Shown: positions 8,443 to 16,664 of the stretch, in pieces
How positions within the stretch are numbered: the first letter of the stretch is position 1
Layout of the letters: every line of letters starts with the position of its first letter
Assembly (NCBI RefSeq): GCF_030382115.1
Contig: NZ_JAUDRJ010000003.1
Span: 336,257 to 372,500, forward strand
Reading direction: 5' to 3'
Source: Nostoc sp. GT001
GTDB taxonomy: Bacteria > Cyanobacteriota > Cyanobacteriia > Cyanobacteriales > Nostocaceae
DNA: 36,244 bases
Made by a program: the position numbers and the translations under genes
The notes under the pieces: generated by a model
Seen by the model: the letters and a program-made list of their open reading frames with translations, nothing else
The model's database searches: none
What the model was told of the DNA's origin: nothing

Positions 8443-9439
8443 AATTTCGCACCTCTTGGTTGTAGCGCGTCAAACTCTCTAGGTTTTTTTGCAAATCCGC
8501 AGACGAGGGTTTGAGTGCTAGCGTACCTAAATTTAATTCGTCCTGAAATTTCTTGATTCTGTCTCGACAAGTCTCCACATCACCGATAATTGAATTCTCA
8601 ATCAAATAATCTTCATCGAAACAAATATTTGTGCGGTCGAATGGTTTTTGGTTGGGATTCGCACTATTTTGCAATACTTCAGCCGAATTAGCTTTCATTT
8701 TCTGGCTAAATTTGCGAACGAAAGGTAACGCTTCACTCACCGCCTCATCGTATGTTTTGCCAACAAAAAAGAAGCGTGCCAGCACTAAGTTTTCCGCACC
8801 ACTAGAATTTAAGGCTCGATATTTGGTAACAGTATCCTTCAATCTGTGTAGGGAGAATGGCGGCCCACCCATCAAGCTGAAGGAATGTTTAGCAGCAAAT
8901 TCGATACCGTCATCACCGCCAGTGGCAACATACACTGGTATTTGACTCTGCAATGGTTTTGGGTAAATTGTTAAGCGATCGCATTGATAATATCGCCCAT
9001 TAAATGATACATCAGTTTCATATAAGAGCTTTTGAATCAGTGCGATCGCCTCTAGCATCTTGGGACGGGCTTCACTTGGGAGTGTCGCAAAATGCTTGTT
9101 TTGTTGCGGGAAGGGGCCGCCTTTGGCAACTCCAAACAATAATCGTCCATTGCACAGGTTATCCAAAGTGGCAATATCTTCCGCCACCCGAATCGGGTTA
9201 TGGAACGGCAGCAATACCGCCGCAGTGCCTAATTGGATAGTTGAAGTCAATCCCGCCAAATGTGCCATTAACACCAACATAGACGGGCTGAGATTAGATT
9301 CACTAAAATGGTGTTCACTCACCCACGCTTCCTCAAAACCTAAGCTTTCTGCCTGTTTTACCAGTGCAACTTGCTCAAAGATGGCACGACGAGCATCTTG
9401 GTGAAAATTATCGTAATTGCAGAAAATTCCAGTTTTCAT
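8432..9439 (-). CDS. LLM-class flavin-dependent oxidoreductase (luciferase-like monooxygenase)
   Basis: A TIM-barrel flavin-dependent monooxygenase of the bacterial luciferase superfamily; substrate unknown. Signature parts include IFCNYDNFHQDA near the N-terminus, QAESLGFEEAWVSEHHF (the HHF active-site/flavin region), IQLGTAAVLLPFHNPIRVAEDIATLD, GRLLFGVAKGG, and PVYVATGGDDG later in the barrel. I choose the ATG at 9439 (MKTGIFCNYD) because family members begin just there; a GTG at 9511 would add 24 residues without family character. About 335 residues, normal size. It overlaps the downstream 124-residue gene by 11 nt. Confidence 0.88.
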   Translation of the reverse strand: MKTGIFCNYDNFHQDARRAIFEQVALVKQAESLGFEEAWVSEHHFSESNLSPSMLVLMAHLAGLTSTIQLGTAAVLLPFHNPIRVAEDIATLDNLCNGRLLFGVAKGGPFPQQNKHFATLPSEARPKMLEAIALIQKLLYETDVSFNGRYYQCDRLTIYPKPLQSQIPVYVATGGDDGIEFAAKHSFSLMGGPPFSLHRLKDTVTKYRALNSSGAENLVLARFFFVGKTYDEAVSEALPFVRKFSQKMKANSAEVLQNSANPNQKPFDRTNICFDEDYLIENSIIGDVETCRDRIKKFQDELNLGTLALKPSSADLQKNLESLTRYNQEVRNYVF

Positions 9440-9588
9440 TACTTGCGTTGATACTTTATATTCACCGTAGGTGCTGGTTATTCTAGTGGTCGATAGGTTT
9501 GTAGTAAGCACAAAGCGTGCTTAAATATTTGAGGAATAAAGTCCTCTCTACAAAAGAATTTACCCCTCTCAATTAATGCGATGAATCA

Positions 9589-9951
9589 CTAAGTTGCAAC
9601 CCACTGCAACTCCAACCATAGACGTGGGTTGTTCTCTTTGACCTTCGACATCGGATCGCGCAACAATCGCTTGGCATTCATACAGACAACCTGGATTAAA
9701 CCCATGTTGTCTGCAACTTCTCTGAGTATTTCTTTTTGAGCTTGCACACAGGAAATCATTTCGTCAGAGCAATAAATTCCTATATATTGCAAACGTCTAG
9801 CAGGTCGTCCCCAAAAACAGGTGATGACTTTCACATAACACCCATCCAGCAATTCTCCAACTTGCGGGTAGTAATGGTTGACGACTCTTGTGAATTCTTT
9901 GGCTAAGATATCTTCAGCAATCATTGGAACAGATATTTCTGTAGCGTTCAT
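9589..9951 (-). CDS. Hypothetical protein, 120 residues
   Basis: I do not recognise this protein. It starts MNATEISVPMIAEDILAKEF (an extra GTG codon at 9954 is an alternative start) and shows alternating hydrophobic strands (YVKVITCFWGRP, LQYIGIYCS) and a C-terminal WLELQWVA. There are four cysteines but no metal-binding spacing. It is separated by about 150 nt from the downstream luciferase-like gene; a weak GAGGA/TCCTC hairpin lies in that gap at about 9531-9546. Codon usage and length look like a genuine small gene. Confidence 0.6.
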   Translation of the reverse strand: MNATEISVPMIAEDILAKEFTRVVNHYYPQVGELLDGCYVKVITCFWGRPARRLQYIGIYCSDEMISCVQAQKEILREVADNMGLIQVVCMNAKRLLRDPMSKVKENNPRLWLELQWVAT

Positions 9952-10042
9952 CACGCTATTTAATATAACATAATTTTATCAATTAAATATGACAAAATAG
10001 CTTATTAAGCTTAAATAAAAGCTTAAATATTACATAAAAAAA

Positions 10043-10069
10043 GAGGTGTGCCTCATTTGGCATCACCTC
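10043..10069 (-). terminator. Rho-independent terminator of the 10267-11326 cassette
   Basis: GAGGTGTGCC (10043-10052) pairs with GGCATCACCTC (10059-10069) around a short TCATTT loop. On the minus strand the hairpin is followed by an uninterrupted run of eight T, the textbook arrangement, about 200 nt after the last gene of the cassette. Confidence 0.8.
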
Positions 10070-10104
10070 AAATTTGCGTAAAGCATCTTTATACAATTAA
10101 CTCT

Positions 10105-10158
10105 TGTAGGGTAGGCCGAAAAGCCCGTTTATATGGCGGGCAAGATGCCCAACCCACA
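10105..10158. repeat. Imperfect palindromic intergenic repeat
   Basis: TGTAGGGTAGGC opens and GCCCAACCCACA closes a 54-bp imperfect palindrome, with an inner GCCCG (10123-10127) / CGGGC (10137-10141) stem. This type of GC-rich palindrome, TGTAGGGTGGGC-like, is a dispersed repeat in filamentous cyanobacteria. The rest of 9952-10266 contains only the terminator. Confidence 0.6.
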
Positions 10159-10266
10159 ATATTGGATAATTTTTTTCTTGGATTTTCCTAATCGCCAGGT
10201 ATATTTGTAAAGGTGAGATGCTCCCAAATCCTATGATGTTGAATTCCAACTTTTGAATTTTAATTA

Positions 10267-10578
10267 TTAGCGAGCATTACGTTCACAAACTAAGACCTCT
10301 GCGATGATTTCCGGTACATTTACAAAGTCCGTAAATCCTTCAGAACCACGAATTGGTGAAATAAATGTATAGTTTGGATCGCACACTCCAGTGTCATATA
10401 CTTGAATAAACCACCGATCGGGAAATCCTTCTATACCTAGTTCCACAGTGTACCAACTCTCGCCAATCAGACGAGAGCTAAAAATTGTGAACCACTCTCT
10501 GTTCTCTTCTGAAATATTCCAATCTGCCATCAGCAGTTCTAAAGCTATTTGTCCTGCATCCGTTGAAGTCAACAGCAT
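10267..10578 (-). CDS. Hypothetical protein, 103 residues, last gene of a three-gene cassette
   Basis: Unrecognised, acidic, soluble-looking protein. It begins MLLTSTDAGQIALELL and contains a W/Y-rich central sheet-like region (REWFTIF, SWYTVELGIEGFPDRWFIQVYDTG), reminiscent of immunity or NTF2-like small proteins, but I cannot assign it. A good Shine-Dalgarno (AAGGAG, 6 nt before the ATG) supports the start. Only 2 nt separate it from the stop of the preceding gene, so the two are co-translated. The common terminator is at 10043-10069. Confidence 0.65.
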   Translation of the reverse strand: MLLTSTDAGQIALELLMADWNISEENREWFTIFSSRLIGESWYTVELGIEGFPDRWFIQVYDTGVCDPNYTFISPIRGSEGFTDFVNVPEIIAEVLVCERNAR

Positions 10579-10580
10579 TT

Positions 10581-10868
10581 TTACTCCTTACTTGCAACTT
10601 CAGTATTTGCAACTTCAGTACTGGGAACTTCCGGGTATAAACCTAATTCTTTAGCTAGCTCACGCGCCACAAAAAATAAAAATTGGGCACCATCTTGATT
10701 GCCTTCATGGGCAAACATAGTAGCTACTTGTAACATTGTTTCTACTAAACCGGAATCAATCAATTCGGGTTTAGATTCCAAAACTTCTGGTTCTTGACCA
10801 TTAGGACATCTGAGTAACTCATCAATCAGATTAAAATACAGGCTTTGGCGTTGTTCTTGGTCTGTCAT
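10581..10868 (-). CDS. Small helical protein resembling the N-terminal domain of cyanobacterial TPR/CHAT proteins
   Basis: The start is set at the ATG at 10868 (MTDQEQRQSLYFNLIDELL), giving 95 residues; the longer frame to 10928 begins at a poor start and would overlap the upstream gene. The block DELLRCPNGQEPEVLES followed by LIDSGLVETMLQVATMFAHEG and FVARELAKELGL resembles, from memory, the helical segment that precedes TPR repeats in Nostoc CHAT/TPR proteins; here it stands alone. The C-terminus is a short degenerate repeat (STEVANTEVASKE) reflected in repeated bases at 10588-10625. It lies between a membrane protein gene and a small soluble protein gene. Confidence 0.6.
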   Translation of the reverse strand: MTDQEQRQSLYFNLIDELLRCPNGQEPEVLESKPELIDSGLVETMLQVATMFAHEGNQDGAQFLFFVARELAKELGLYPEVPSTEVANTEVASKE

Positions 10869-10903
10869 GGTAATTTTCTTGATTTTAGTAAATTGTGAAT
10901 AAG

Positions 10904-11326
10904 TTACTGTTCGATACTTTGGTGCCACAGCCTTTCCAACATTTCAACTTGTTCTTTTAAAACAGCAGCACGATGAACTAGATATCTGTCATAAAAAAGA
11001 ATCCCTAACCCAACACAAATCGGGGTTAATAAGAAGAACCATTGTAGGATAGTGGCAAATTTATATTGTTCAGCAACAGCAAGCATTTGATGAACCACAT
11101 TACGATCGGCGGATTGAATGCTAGTCTGAGGGGAATGTGTACCCTCTGTTTGGGGAGCCAAGGCGGGAGCATCTGTAGTTGTGTTGTTAACTTCGTAAGC
11201 TAAATTCTGAGATTTTACTAACTCCAGATGTCGCTCCCAAACGATACCAAATACTACTAATTCTGGTGAAAGCACTGCTAATGTAACGACGCAAACTGTA
11301 AGAACATTTAAAAGTTTGGCTTTCAT
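10904..11326 (-). CDS. Small two-pass membrane protein, first gene of the three-gene cassette
   Basis: A 140-residue protein with an N-terminal hydrophobic segment (about residues 7-28, LTVCVVTLAVLSPELVVFGI) and a second one (about residues 93-111, LQWFFLLTPICVGLGILFY). Between them is a Ser/Thr/Pro/Gln-rich linker, probably periplasmic, and the end is a short coiled-coil-like tail (HRAAVLKEQVEMLERLWHQS). A strong Shine-Dalgarno (AAGGGAG) precedes the ATG. I do not recognise the family. The two following genes, 35 nt and then 2 nt apart, suggest a small membrane-associated complex. Confidence 0.65.
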   Translation of the reverse strand: MKAKLLNVLTVCVVTLAVLSPELVVFGIVWERHLELVKSQNLAYEVNNTTTDAPALAPQTEGTHSPQTSIQSADRNVVHQMLAVAEQYKFATILQWFFLLTPICVGLGILFYDRYLVHRAAVLKEQVEMLERLWHQSIEQ

Positions 11327-12255
11327 CTTGGCTCTCCCTTGCTAGGTAGTATGCACCCAGTAAGAAAATATCTTTTGCTGTTTATCTAAAGTAGTTATAT
11401 AATTTCTACCTCTCAAACAGTTTTGATATTAAAATATGTGTAATCGGTAATTTTTACAATCATTAGTTGCCAGTTATTTTTCTCGTTACTACTGACTACT
11501 GACTAATAAAAAGTTACCACCCTTTTTGCAAAACATAGGATTATTCAGTCAGAAAAAACGCACTTGATTCGGGAATCTGGTTTCTTCTTACTCTCAAAAG
11601 GGAGATTAAGAAGTCCCCCCTAGTTCACTAAGCTTTCGCTCAGGAATGTTGGGGGGTAGAGGGGAATCTCTGCGTAAATCCTATACGATTTATATCAGCC
11701 GCTCTCCACCAAACAGTTTACCCCAGCCCTGTTAAGATTATTAAATTCATTAGAGTAGTACTCAAAGCCTGTAATCCGCACCTGATAAGTCTGATAAAAA
11801 TTCATTGGGGTATGGGTGCTAGTGTTTTTCAGACGGGGTTCTAGTATTTTCGAGGTGGGGTTCTGGAGTTTTTGCACTCAATCTCAAAGCAATGTAGGCA
11901 ATGGTTAAAGACTGTTTTAGATGTAATTTGGGATTGATAAAATCTGCACTCAAAAGAAAATATCAATGTCTCTTGATAAAGATAGACTAATAAATTAGAA
12001 AAAGCAATTAAATATTTGGAAAGTAAATTATATTTCCAGAACAAAGAGAAAATAATTTAAAAAATATTCATATATACAGAATTATAAAAATTTAATCTCA
12101 ACCAAAGAGACAATAGTTAGCAGTTCCAAATGGTAAACTAGAAGAATAGTGAGCTAGCCTCTTATAAAGTGAGAATCAATGGGAATATCTCATAAAAGTT
12201 CTTCCTAAACTTTCATATTTTGTGGTTTAGTTAGAATACATAGTATATGCACTCA
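11327..12255. other. Long intergenic region without a convincing gene
   Basis: This AT-rich stretch holds a GC-rich inverted repeat around 11611-11660 (TCCCCCCTAG ... TTGGGGGGTAGAGGGG), a pair of about 20-bp direct repeats near 11835-11876 (ACGGGGTTCTAGTATTTTCG and GTGGGGTTCTGGAGTTTTTG), and the ACTACTGACTACTGACTA motif seen as filler DNA in Nostoc genomes. Short open frames on the minus strand have no family character or ribosome-binding site. Confidence 0.4.
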
Positions 12256-12284
12256 TTGACATTAAACAACAAAATAAATACATC
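12256..12284 (+). promoter_or_regulatory. Candidate sigma70-type promoter of cysK
   Basis: A perfect TTGACA (12256-12261) is followed after 17 nt by TACATC (12279-12284), a weak -10 match. Transcription from here would give a leader of about 55 nt before the cysK ATG at 12345. Confidence 0.35.
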
Positions 12285-12344
12285 AAAGCTTATTGTTATA
12301 AGTAAATACTCTGTACTAAGATTTAGGATTTTAGGGGTTAAATA

Positions 12345-13304
12345 ATGCGGATTGCTCAAGACATAACAGAACTGATTGGACGAACTCCTTTAGTTCAACT
12401 GAACAAGATTCCTCAAGCTGAGGGAGTAGTAGCAAGGATAGTTGTTAAATTAGAAGGGATGAACCCGGCGGCTTCGGTGAAAGACCGCATTGGGTTAAGT
12501 ATGGTACTCTCGGCGGAAGCTGCTGGTTCAATTTCCCCAGGAAAAACCATTTTAGTTGAGCCTACTTCCGGTAATACAGGTATTGCTCTAGCAATGGTAG
12601 CAGCAGCGCGTGGCTATCGTTTAATTTTGACCATGCCAGAGACTATGAGCCAAGAACGACGCGCTATGCTCAGGGCTTATGGTGCAGCTTTAGAGTTGAC
12701 ACCAGGTGCTGAGGGAATGCGGGGAGCAATTCGCAAAGCCGAAGAAATTGTGGCTAATACTCCTAATGCTTTTATGCTGCAACAGTTCCGCAACCCTGCT
12801 AACCCCAAAGTTCACCAGGAAACCACCGCTGAAGAAATTTGGACAGATACAGACGGGGAAGTAGATATCGTCATTGCTGGGGTAGGTACTGGTGGGACGA
12901 TTACTGGGATTGCAGAAGTACTTAAGCAGCGCAAGCCGACTTTTAAAGCGATCGCAGTTGAACCCAGCAATAGCCCAGTCCTCTCTGGTGGTGAAGCTGG
13001 GCCACATAAAATTCAAGGTATTGGGGCTGGATTTATCCCAGATGTCCTCCGTTTAGAATTGGTTGATGAAGTAATTAGAGTCAGCGATGAACAAGCGATC
13101 GCCTATGGGCGACGTTTGGCAAAAGAAGAAGGCTTATTATCTGGGATATCCTCTGGTGCAGCTTTGTGTGCTGCAATTCAAGTCGGTAAACGTCCAGAAA
13201 ATGCCGGACGTTTAATCGTGATGATTCAGCCTTCCTTTGGCGAACGTTATCTCAGCACACCCATGTTTCAAGATTTGTCTTTAGAAACTGCTGGCGTGCG
13301 TTAG
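12345..13304 (+). CDS. cysK: Cysteine synthase A (O-acetylserine sulfhydrylase)
   Basis: A PLP-dependent enzyme that makes L-cysteine from O-acetyl-L-serine and sulfide. The 319-residue sequence has the family landmarks in order: IGRTPLVQL, the PLP lysine in ASVKDRIG (K46), the substrate loop PTSGNTGIA, the phosphate-binding [10 protein letters not shown], and SGISSGA near the C-terminus. AGGGG lies 8-12 nt before the ATG, supporting the start. The gene stands alone; no sulfate-assimilation neighbours are visible. Nostocales often carry several CysK/CysM paralogues, so this may be one of them. Confidence 0.95.
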   Translation: MRIAQDITELIGRTPLVQLNKIPQAEGVVARIVVKLEGMNPAASVKDRIGLSMVLSAEAAGSISPGKTILVEPTSGNTGIALAMVAAARGYRLILTMPETMSQERRAMLRAYGAALELTPGAEGMRGAIRKAEEIVANTPNAFMLQQFRNPANPKVHQETTAEEIWTDTDGEVDIVIAGVGTGGTITGIAEVLKQRKPTFKAIAVEPSNSPVLSGGEAGPHKIQGIGAGFIPDVLRLELVDEVIRVSDEQAIAYGRRLAKEEGLLSGISSGAALCAAIQVGKRPENAGRLIVMIQPSFGERYLSTPMFQDLSLETAGVR

Positions 13305-13897
13305 GCAAATAGAGGGACAAGAGAGCAACGAATCATCTCTGTCCTTCTCATTTGGCTCTTATATAAATTAATACAACTTACTTTTTGAGTTACCTTTTGA
13401 GGTGCGATCGCATCCCATATTACGTTATTAGTGCTTCTAACTCTTTGACACTCCCACAGCTGCGTAAATATTGCTACGCTCATTCCCCCTAAAAGCAGTG
13501 GGATTCTTGTGCGGAATTTGCTTATGTCGGGTTGCCCCTATTACAGGTCTTACAGTTCATGCCTACGCAATTATAGATATAGTGCTTCTGGATTGAGTGC
13601 AATACAGACCTAACAAAAACAGCCCTTACCCTGACAAAAAGATTTATTTTATCGAAACTCTTGCTGTCTCGGTGGGTAAAGATTAACATATCTGTGGGCA
13701 GAAGCAATATCTCGTTGAATCAACCACAACAATAGTGAAAACCTTGCGCTGTCTATTTTTAATCTTGTTTAGCACCAGTTAAACTTATCTGCATATAGTG
13801 ACTTAAGACCATTACCTGCTAGGTTATAAATCAAGCACAGACTATACTATAGAAAATTTAGTCAAAATTCTTTACAGCTTTAAAATCAGAGGTATCA
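13305..13897. other. Intergenic region, no supported gene
   Basis: Between cysK and the LabA-like gene there is one HIP1 octamer (about 13404) and an inverted repeat TCCCAC (about 13452) / GTGGGA (about 13498) enclosing GCTACGCTCATTCCCCC. The frame on the minus strand around 13522-13707 has no recognisable protein. The inverted repeat might be a decayed insertion-sequence end, but nothing confirms it. Confidence 0.35.
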
Positions 13898-14593
13898 ATG
13901 ATTATAACTAATTTTAGCAAACAAAGAAATGAATTTAAGGAATCGAAAGTACTCAAAGCGAAACCACATTGGCAAGGGCAAAATTTGAGCGATACTGCTG
14001 TCAAAGGTAAAGATACCAAGATGCGAGATCCTGCACCTGATAGTTCGATTTTGAATAACTTAAATCGTGGTCGAGTTGCTATTTTTATTGATGGCTTAAG
14101 CCTGTTCCATACAGCCTTACAACTCGGCATAGAAATTGACTACGTTAAATTGCTTTGTCATTTAACCAGTGGTTCCAGACTATTGCGTGCTTTTTTCTAT
14201 ACTGGGGTTGATATCAGTAATGAAAAGCAACAGGGTTTTCTTTTGTGGATGCGTCGTAATGGCTATCGCGTAGTGGCAAAGGAACTGGTTGTACCAGCAG
14301 AGAATTTCAAAAAATCAAATCTGAACGTAGAAATTGCTGTAGATATGATAACTTTAGCTCCTTACTATGACACAGCGGTTTTAGTCAGTGGCGATGGAGA
14401 TTTAGCTTATGCGGTGAACGCTGTCAGCAGAATGGGGGTTCGGGTGGAAGTAGTCAGTCTGCAAACAACGACTAGTGAAAGTTTGATTGATGTTGCTGAC
14501 TGCTTCATTGATCTTGATAGTATTAAAACACACATTCAAAAAGATTCTAATCTTGGCTATAGTTACCGCACGTCGTCAAATTCAAACCTCTAA
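13898..14593 (+). CDS. LabA-like NYN (PIN-like) domain protein
   Basis: A 231-residue protein of the NYN/LabA-like family, a PIN-type fold with conserved acidic residues and presumed RNase activity. The first strand with its aspartate is RVAIFIDGLSLFH (about residues 58-70) and the second acidic cluster is LVSGDGDLAYAVNAV (about residues 163-177). The roughly 55 residues before the domain are polar and poorly conserved-looking; a later start at the ATG at 14021 is possible. LabA in Synechococcus elongatus affects circadian output, but LabA-like proteins are a wide family and this one should not be equated with it. The gene stands alone before a palindromic repeat. Confidence 0.85.
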   Translation: MIITNFSKQRNEFKESKVLKAKPHWQGQNLSDTAVKGKDTKMRDPAPDSSILNNLNRGRVAIFIDGLSLFHTALQLGIEIDYVKLLCHLTSGSRLLRAFFYTGVDISNEKQQGFLLWMRRNGYRVVAKELVVPAENFKKSNLNVEIAVDMITLAPYYDTAVLVSGDGDLAYAVNAVSRMGVRVEVVSLQTTTSESLIDVADCFIDLDSIKTHIQKDSNLGYSYRTSSNSNL

Positions 14594-14615
14594 GGATCGT
14601 GGATTTAATAACCTG

Positions 14616-14687
14616 TGTAGGTTGGGTTGAGTCTGCGAAACCCAATATCTCTGGGGCGTTGGGTTTCGTGCCTCAACCTAACCTACA
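14616..14687. repeat. 72-bp cruciform-type palindromic repeat
   Basis: The outer arms TGTAGGTTGGGTTGAG (14616-14631) and CTCAACCTAACCTACA (14672-14687) pair at 15 of 16 positions plus a G-T pair. The inner arms CGAAACCCAA (14636-14645) and TTGGGTTTCG (14659-14668) pair perfectly around a short loop. It is typical of a dispersed palindromic repeat of filamentous cyanobacteria and could also act as a transcription terminator for the LabA-like gene. Confidence 0.8.
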
Positions 14688-14739
14688 AAAGTCGATGTTA
14701 TTTAATTCTCATTCCTAATTAAAAAGAGGTGGAGAGTGG

Positions 14740-14776
14740 GAGACACAGGAACGCATAAAAGATATCTCTGTGTCTC
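14740..14776. promoter_or_regulatory. Inverted repeat upstream of the response regulator gene
   Basis: GAGACACAG (14740-14748) and CTGTGTCTC (14768-14776) are perfect 9-bp inverted repeats, 43 nt before the chosen ATG of the two-component pair. It could be a leader hairpin or an operator; similar GGAGACACAGG filler also occurs elsewhere in Nostoc DNA. Confidence 0.3.
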
Positions 14777-14818
14777 CGTGTATTTCCTGTGCCAATTTTG
14801 CTCGACCCTATATTTCAG

Positions 14819-15529
14819 ATGGATATTTTAATAGTTGAAGATGAACCAGAAATTGCTCGTTTAATCGAACTATCTTTAGAAAAAGAAGGATTTTTTTGTC
14901 GCACTAGCCGCGATGGCATGAATGCTTTGCGGATGTTTCAAGAGCAACCACCGGATTTAATCATTCTAGATTTAATGATTCCTGGTTTGGATGGGTTGGA
15001 AGTTTGTGCCCGAATTCGCCAGAAACCAGGTGCAAAAGATCCTTACATTTTAATGCTCACGGCTAAGGGTGAGGAAATAGATCGCGTCATTGGTCTATCT
15101 ACTGGTGCTGATGATTATATGGTCAAACCCTTTAGCCCCAGAGAGTTGGTAGCTAGGGTGCGGGCACTATTACGGCGTAGCCTCCGCCAAGGGGGACAAC
15201 ACCAAGTCAATCGTACCCAACACTTTATTGTTGATGTAGACCAGCGCACTGCCAGTCGCCAGATAAATTCTCAAGAAGTTGAAATTTTGGACTTAACTAC
15301 CCTAGAATTTAACTTGCTAACCACCTTTGTCAGTAATCCTGGTCGAGTTTGGAACCGGACTCAACTAATTGATAAACTTTGGGGAGATAATTTTTTTGGC
15401 GATGAACGAGTGGTAGATACTCATGTAGCTCGGTTGCGAAAAAAGATTGAACCCGATCCGGCAAATCCGACTTTTATTAGAACTGTTGTTGGGGTGGGCT
15501 ATAAATTTGAAGATCTTCTGGTAGCGTAA
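14819..15529 (+). CDS. OmpR/PhoB-family response regulator
   Basis: A DNA-binding response regulator of 236 residues from the ATG at 14819 (MDILIVEDEP); a GTG at 14789 would add ten residues. The receiver domain has the acidic pocket EDEP, the phospho-acceptor aspartate D51 in IILDLMIPG, the conserved Thr/Lys positions in LMLTAKG and DDYMVKPFSPREL. The C-terminal winged helix shows LTTLEFNLLTTFVSNPGRVWNRTQL and the recognition-helix region RVVDTHVARLRKKIEPDP. It lies 5 nt before its cognate histidine kinase. The stimulus and targets are unknown. Confidence 0.93.
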   Translation: MDILIVEDEPEIARLIELSLEKEGFFCRTSRDGMNALRMFQEQPPDLIILDLMIPGLDGLEVCARIRQKPGAKDPYILMLTAKGEEIDRVIGLSTGADDYMVKPFSPRELVARVRALLRRSLRQGGQHQVNRTQHFIVDVDQRTASRQINSQEVEILDLTTLEFNLLTTFVSNPGRVWNRTQLIDKLWGDNFFGDERVVDTHVARLRKKIEPDPANPTFIRTVVGVGYKFEDLLVA

Positions 15530-15534
15530 ATGTT

Positions 15535-16623
15535 ATGAAGATGGGGCTGAGAGGACGGCTATTTTTCTCCCATTTAGTAGTAATGATCGTGGGGGTAGCT
15601 AGTCTGGTGAGCATCAGCAAAATCTCTTCCCCCCGCTTATTTGTCTTGCATTTGGAAGGATTAGAGAATCAGGGGTTCGACTTAATCGATGTCCGTGCGG
15701 AATTGGTTACAGGATTTGAACTTGCTTGGCAGCGCAGCACTATTTGGTCAGTCTTAGTCGGTACTACTGCCGCCGGAGGATTGAGTTACTGGGTGTCCAG
15801 ACGAATTATGCAGCGATTGACCGAGATGGAACAAATCACCCAAAAATTTGCTGCTGGTCAAATGGATGCACGACTACCTGTGTCTGACATTCCAGAACTA
15901 AGTGGACTGAGTGCTAGTTTCAACCGAATGGCTGCCAGTTTAGAAGGGGTAGAAGCACGGCGGCGAGAAGTAATTGGGGACATGACCCATGAACTACGTA
16001 CACCATTAACTGTGGTGCGCGGTTACTTGGAAGAACTGGCTGATGGGGAAATTGAAGCATCTCCTGAAATCTATCGGCGTTTAGCGAAAGAAACTAGGCG
16101 TTTAGAGCGGTTGGTGAACGATTTACAAGAATTATCTAAGGCAGAAGCAGGTTATCTACCAATTAATATCCAACGGGTAAATTTATATCCGTTGTTAGAG
16201 TCATTAGTGGAGAAATTTACCGACCAACTATTAGAAGATGGGCCAGTTATGCTCTTGCAATGTCCATCAGTGCTACCTCCTGTATTGGCAGATATTGACC
16301 GCACGGAACAGGTATTGGTTAATCTGCTAGGTAATGCAGTTCGTTATACTAACGAAGGTTCAATTACCATTACTGTTGGGATTGACGCATCTCAACTCTG
16401 GATTGCGGTTAGTGATACAGGCATTGGTATCGCTCCAGAAAATTTGCCTCATGTGTTTGAGCGCTTCTGGCGAGCCGACCAATCGCGCGATCGCCATTCG
16501 GGAGGTACTGGTATTGGTTTAACTATTTCCCGCCGTTTGATTGAATTACAAGGCGGTCAAATTCAGGTTGAAAGCGAATTGAAAGTTGGTAGTACGTTTC
16601 GCTTTTTTCTGCCTTTGGCTTGA
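15535..16623 (+). CDS. Membrane sensor histidine kinase paired with the preceding regulator
   Basis: A 362-residue HAMP-type histidine kinase. There are two membrane segments (about residues 8-28 and 70-88) enclosing a short periplasmic loop of some 40 residues, too small for a known sensor domain. Then come HAMP (about 88-140), HisKA with the phospho-acceptor H152 in DMTHELRTPL, and the ATPase domain with N box NLLGNAVRYTNE, G1 DTGIGIAPE, F box FERFW and G2 GGTGIGLTISRR. It starts 5 nt after the regulator's stop, so the two are one operon. The small loop suggests sensing in or close to the membrane. Confidence 0.93.
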   Translation: MKMGLRGRLFFSHLVVMIVGVASLVSISKISSPRLFVLHLEGLENQGFDLIDVRAELVTGFELAWQRSTIWSVLVGTTAAGGLSYWVSRRIMQRLTEMEQITQKFAAGQMDARLPVSDIPELSGLSASFNRMAASLEGVEARRREVIGDMTHELRTPLTVVRGYLEELADGEIEASPEIYRRLAKETRRLERLVNDLQELSKAEAGYLPINIQRVNLYPLLESLVEKFTDQLLEDGPVMLLQCPSVLPPVLADIDRTEQVLVNLLGNAVRYTNEGSITITVGIDASQLWIAVSDTGIGIAPENLPHVFERFWRADQSRDRHSGGTGIGLTISRRLIELQGGQIQVESELKVGSTFRFFLPLA

Positions 16624-16664
16624 GTTGAGTTTAACCCTCTCTGAAGAAACACTTTGCGTAAAGC

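Noticed and set aside
8631..9404. Plus-strand open frames opposite the luciferase-like gene
   Set aside because: Shadows of the monooxygenase gene, with no domain of their own.
11695..12044. Two minus-strand open frames in the cysK upstream region
   Set aside because: AT-rich, no ribosome-binding site, no recognisable domain.
13440..13710. Possible remnant of a TnpB/IS605-type element (GCTACGCTCATTCCCCC and TCCCAC/GTGGGA inverted repeat)
   Set aside because: No TnpB residues or zinc-ribbon spacing could be read in any frame; the resemblance to an element end is too weak.
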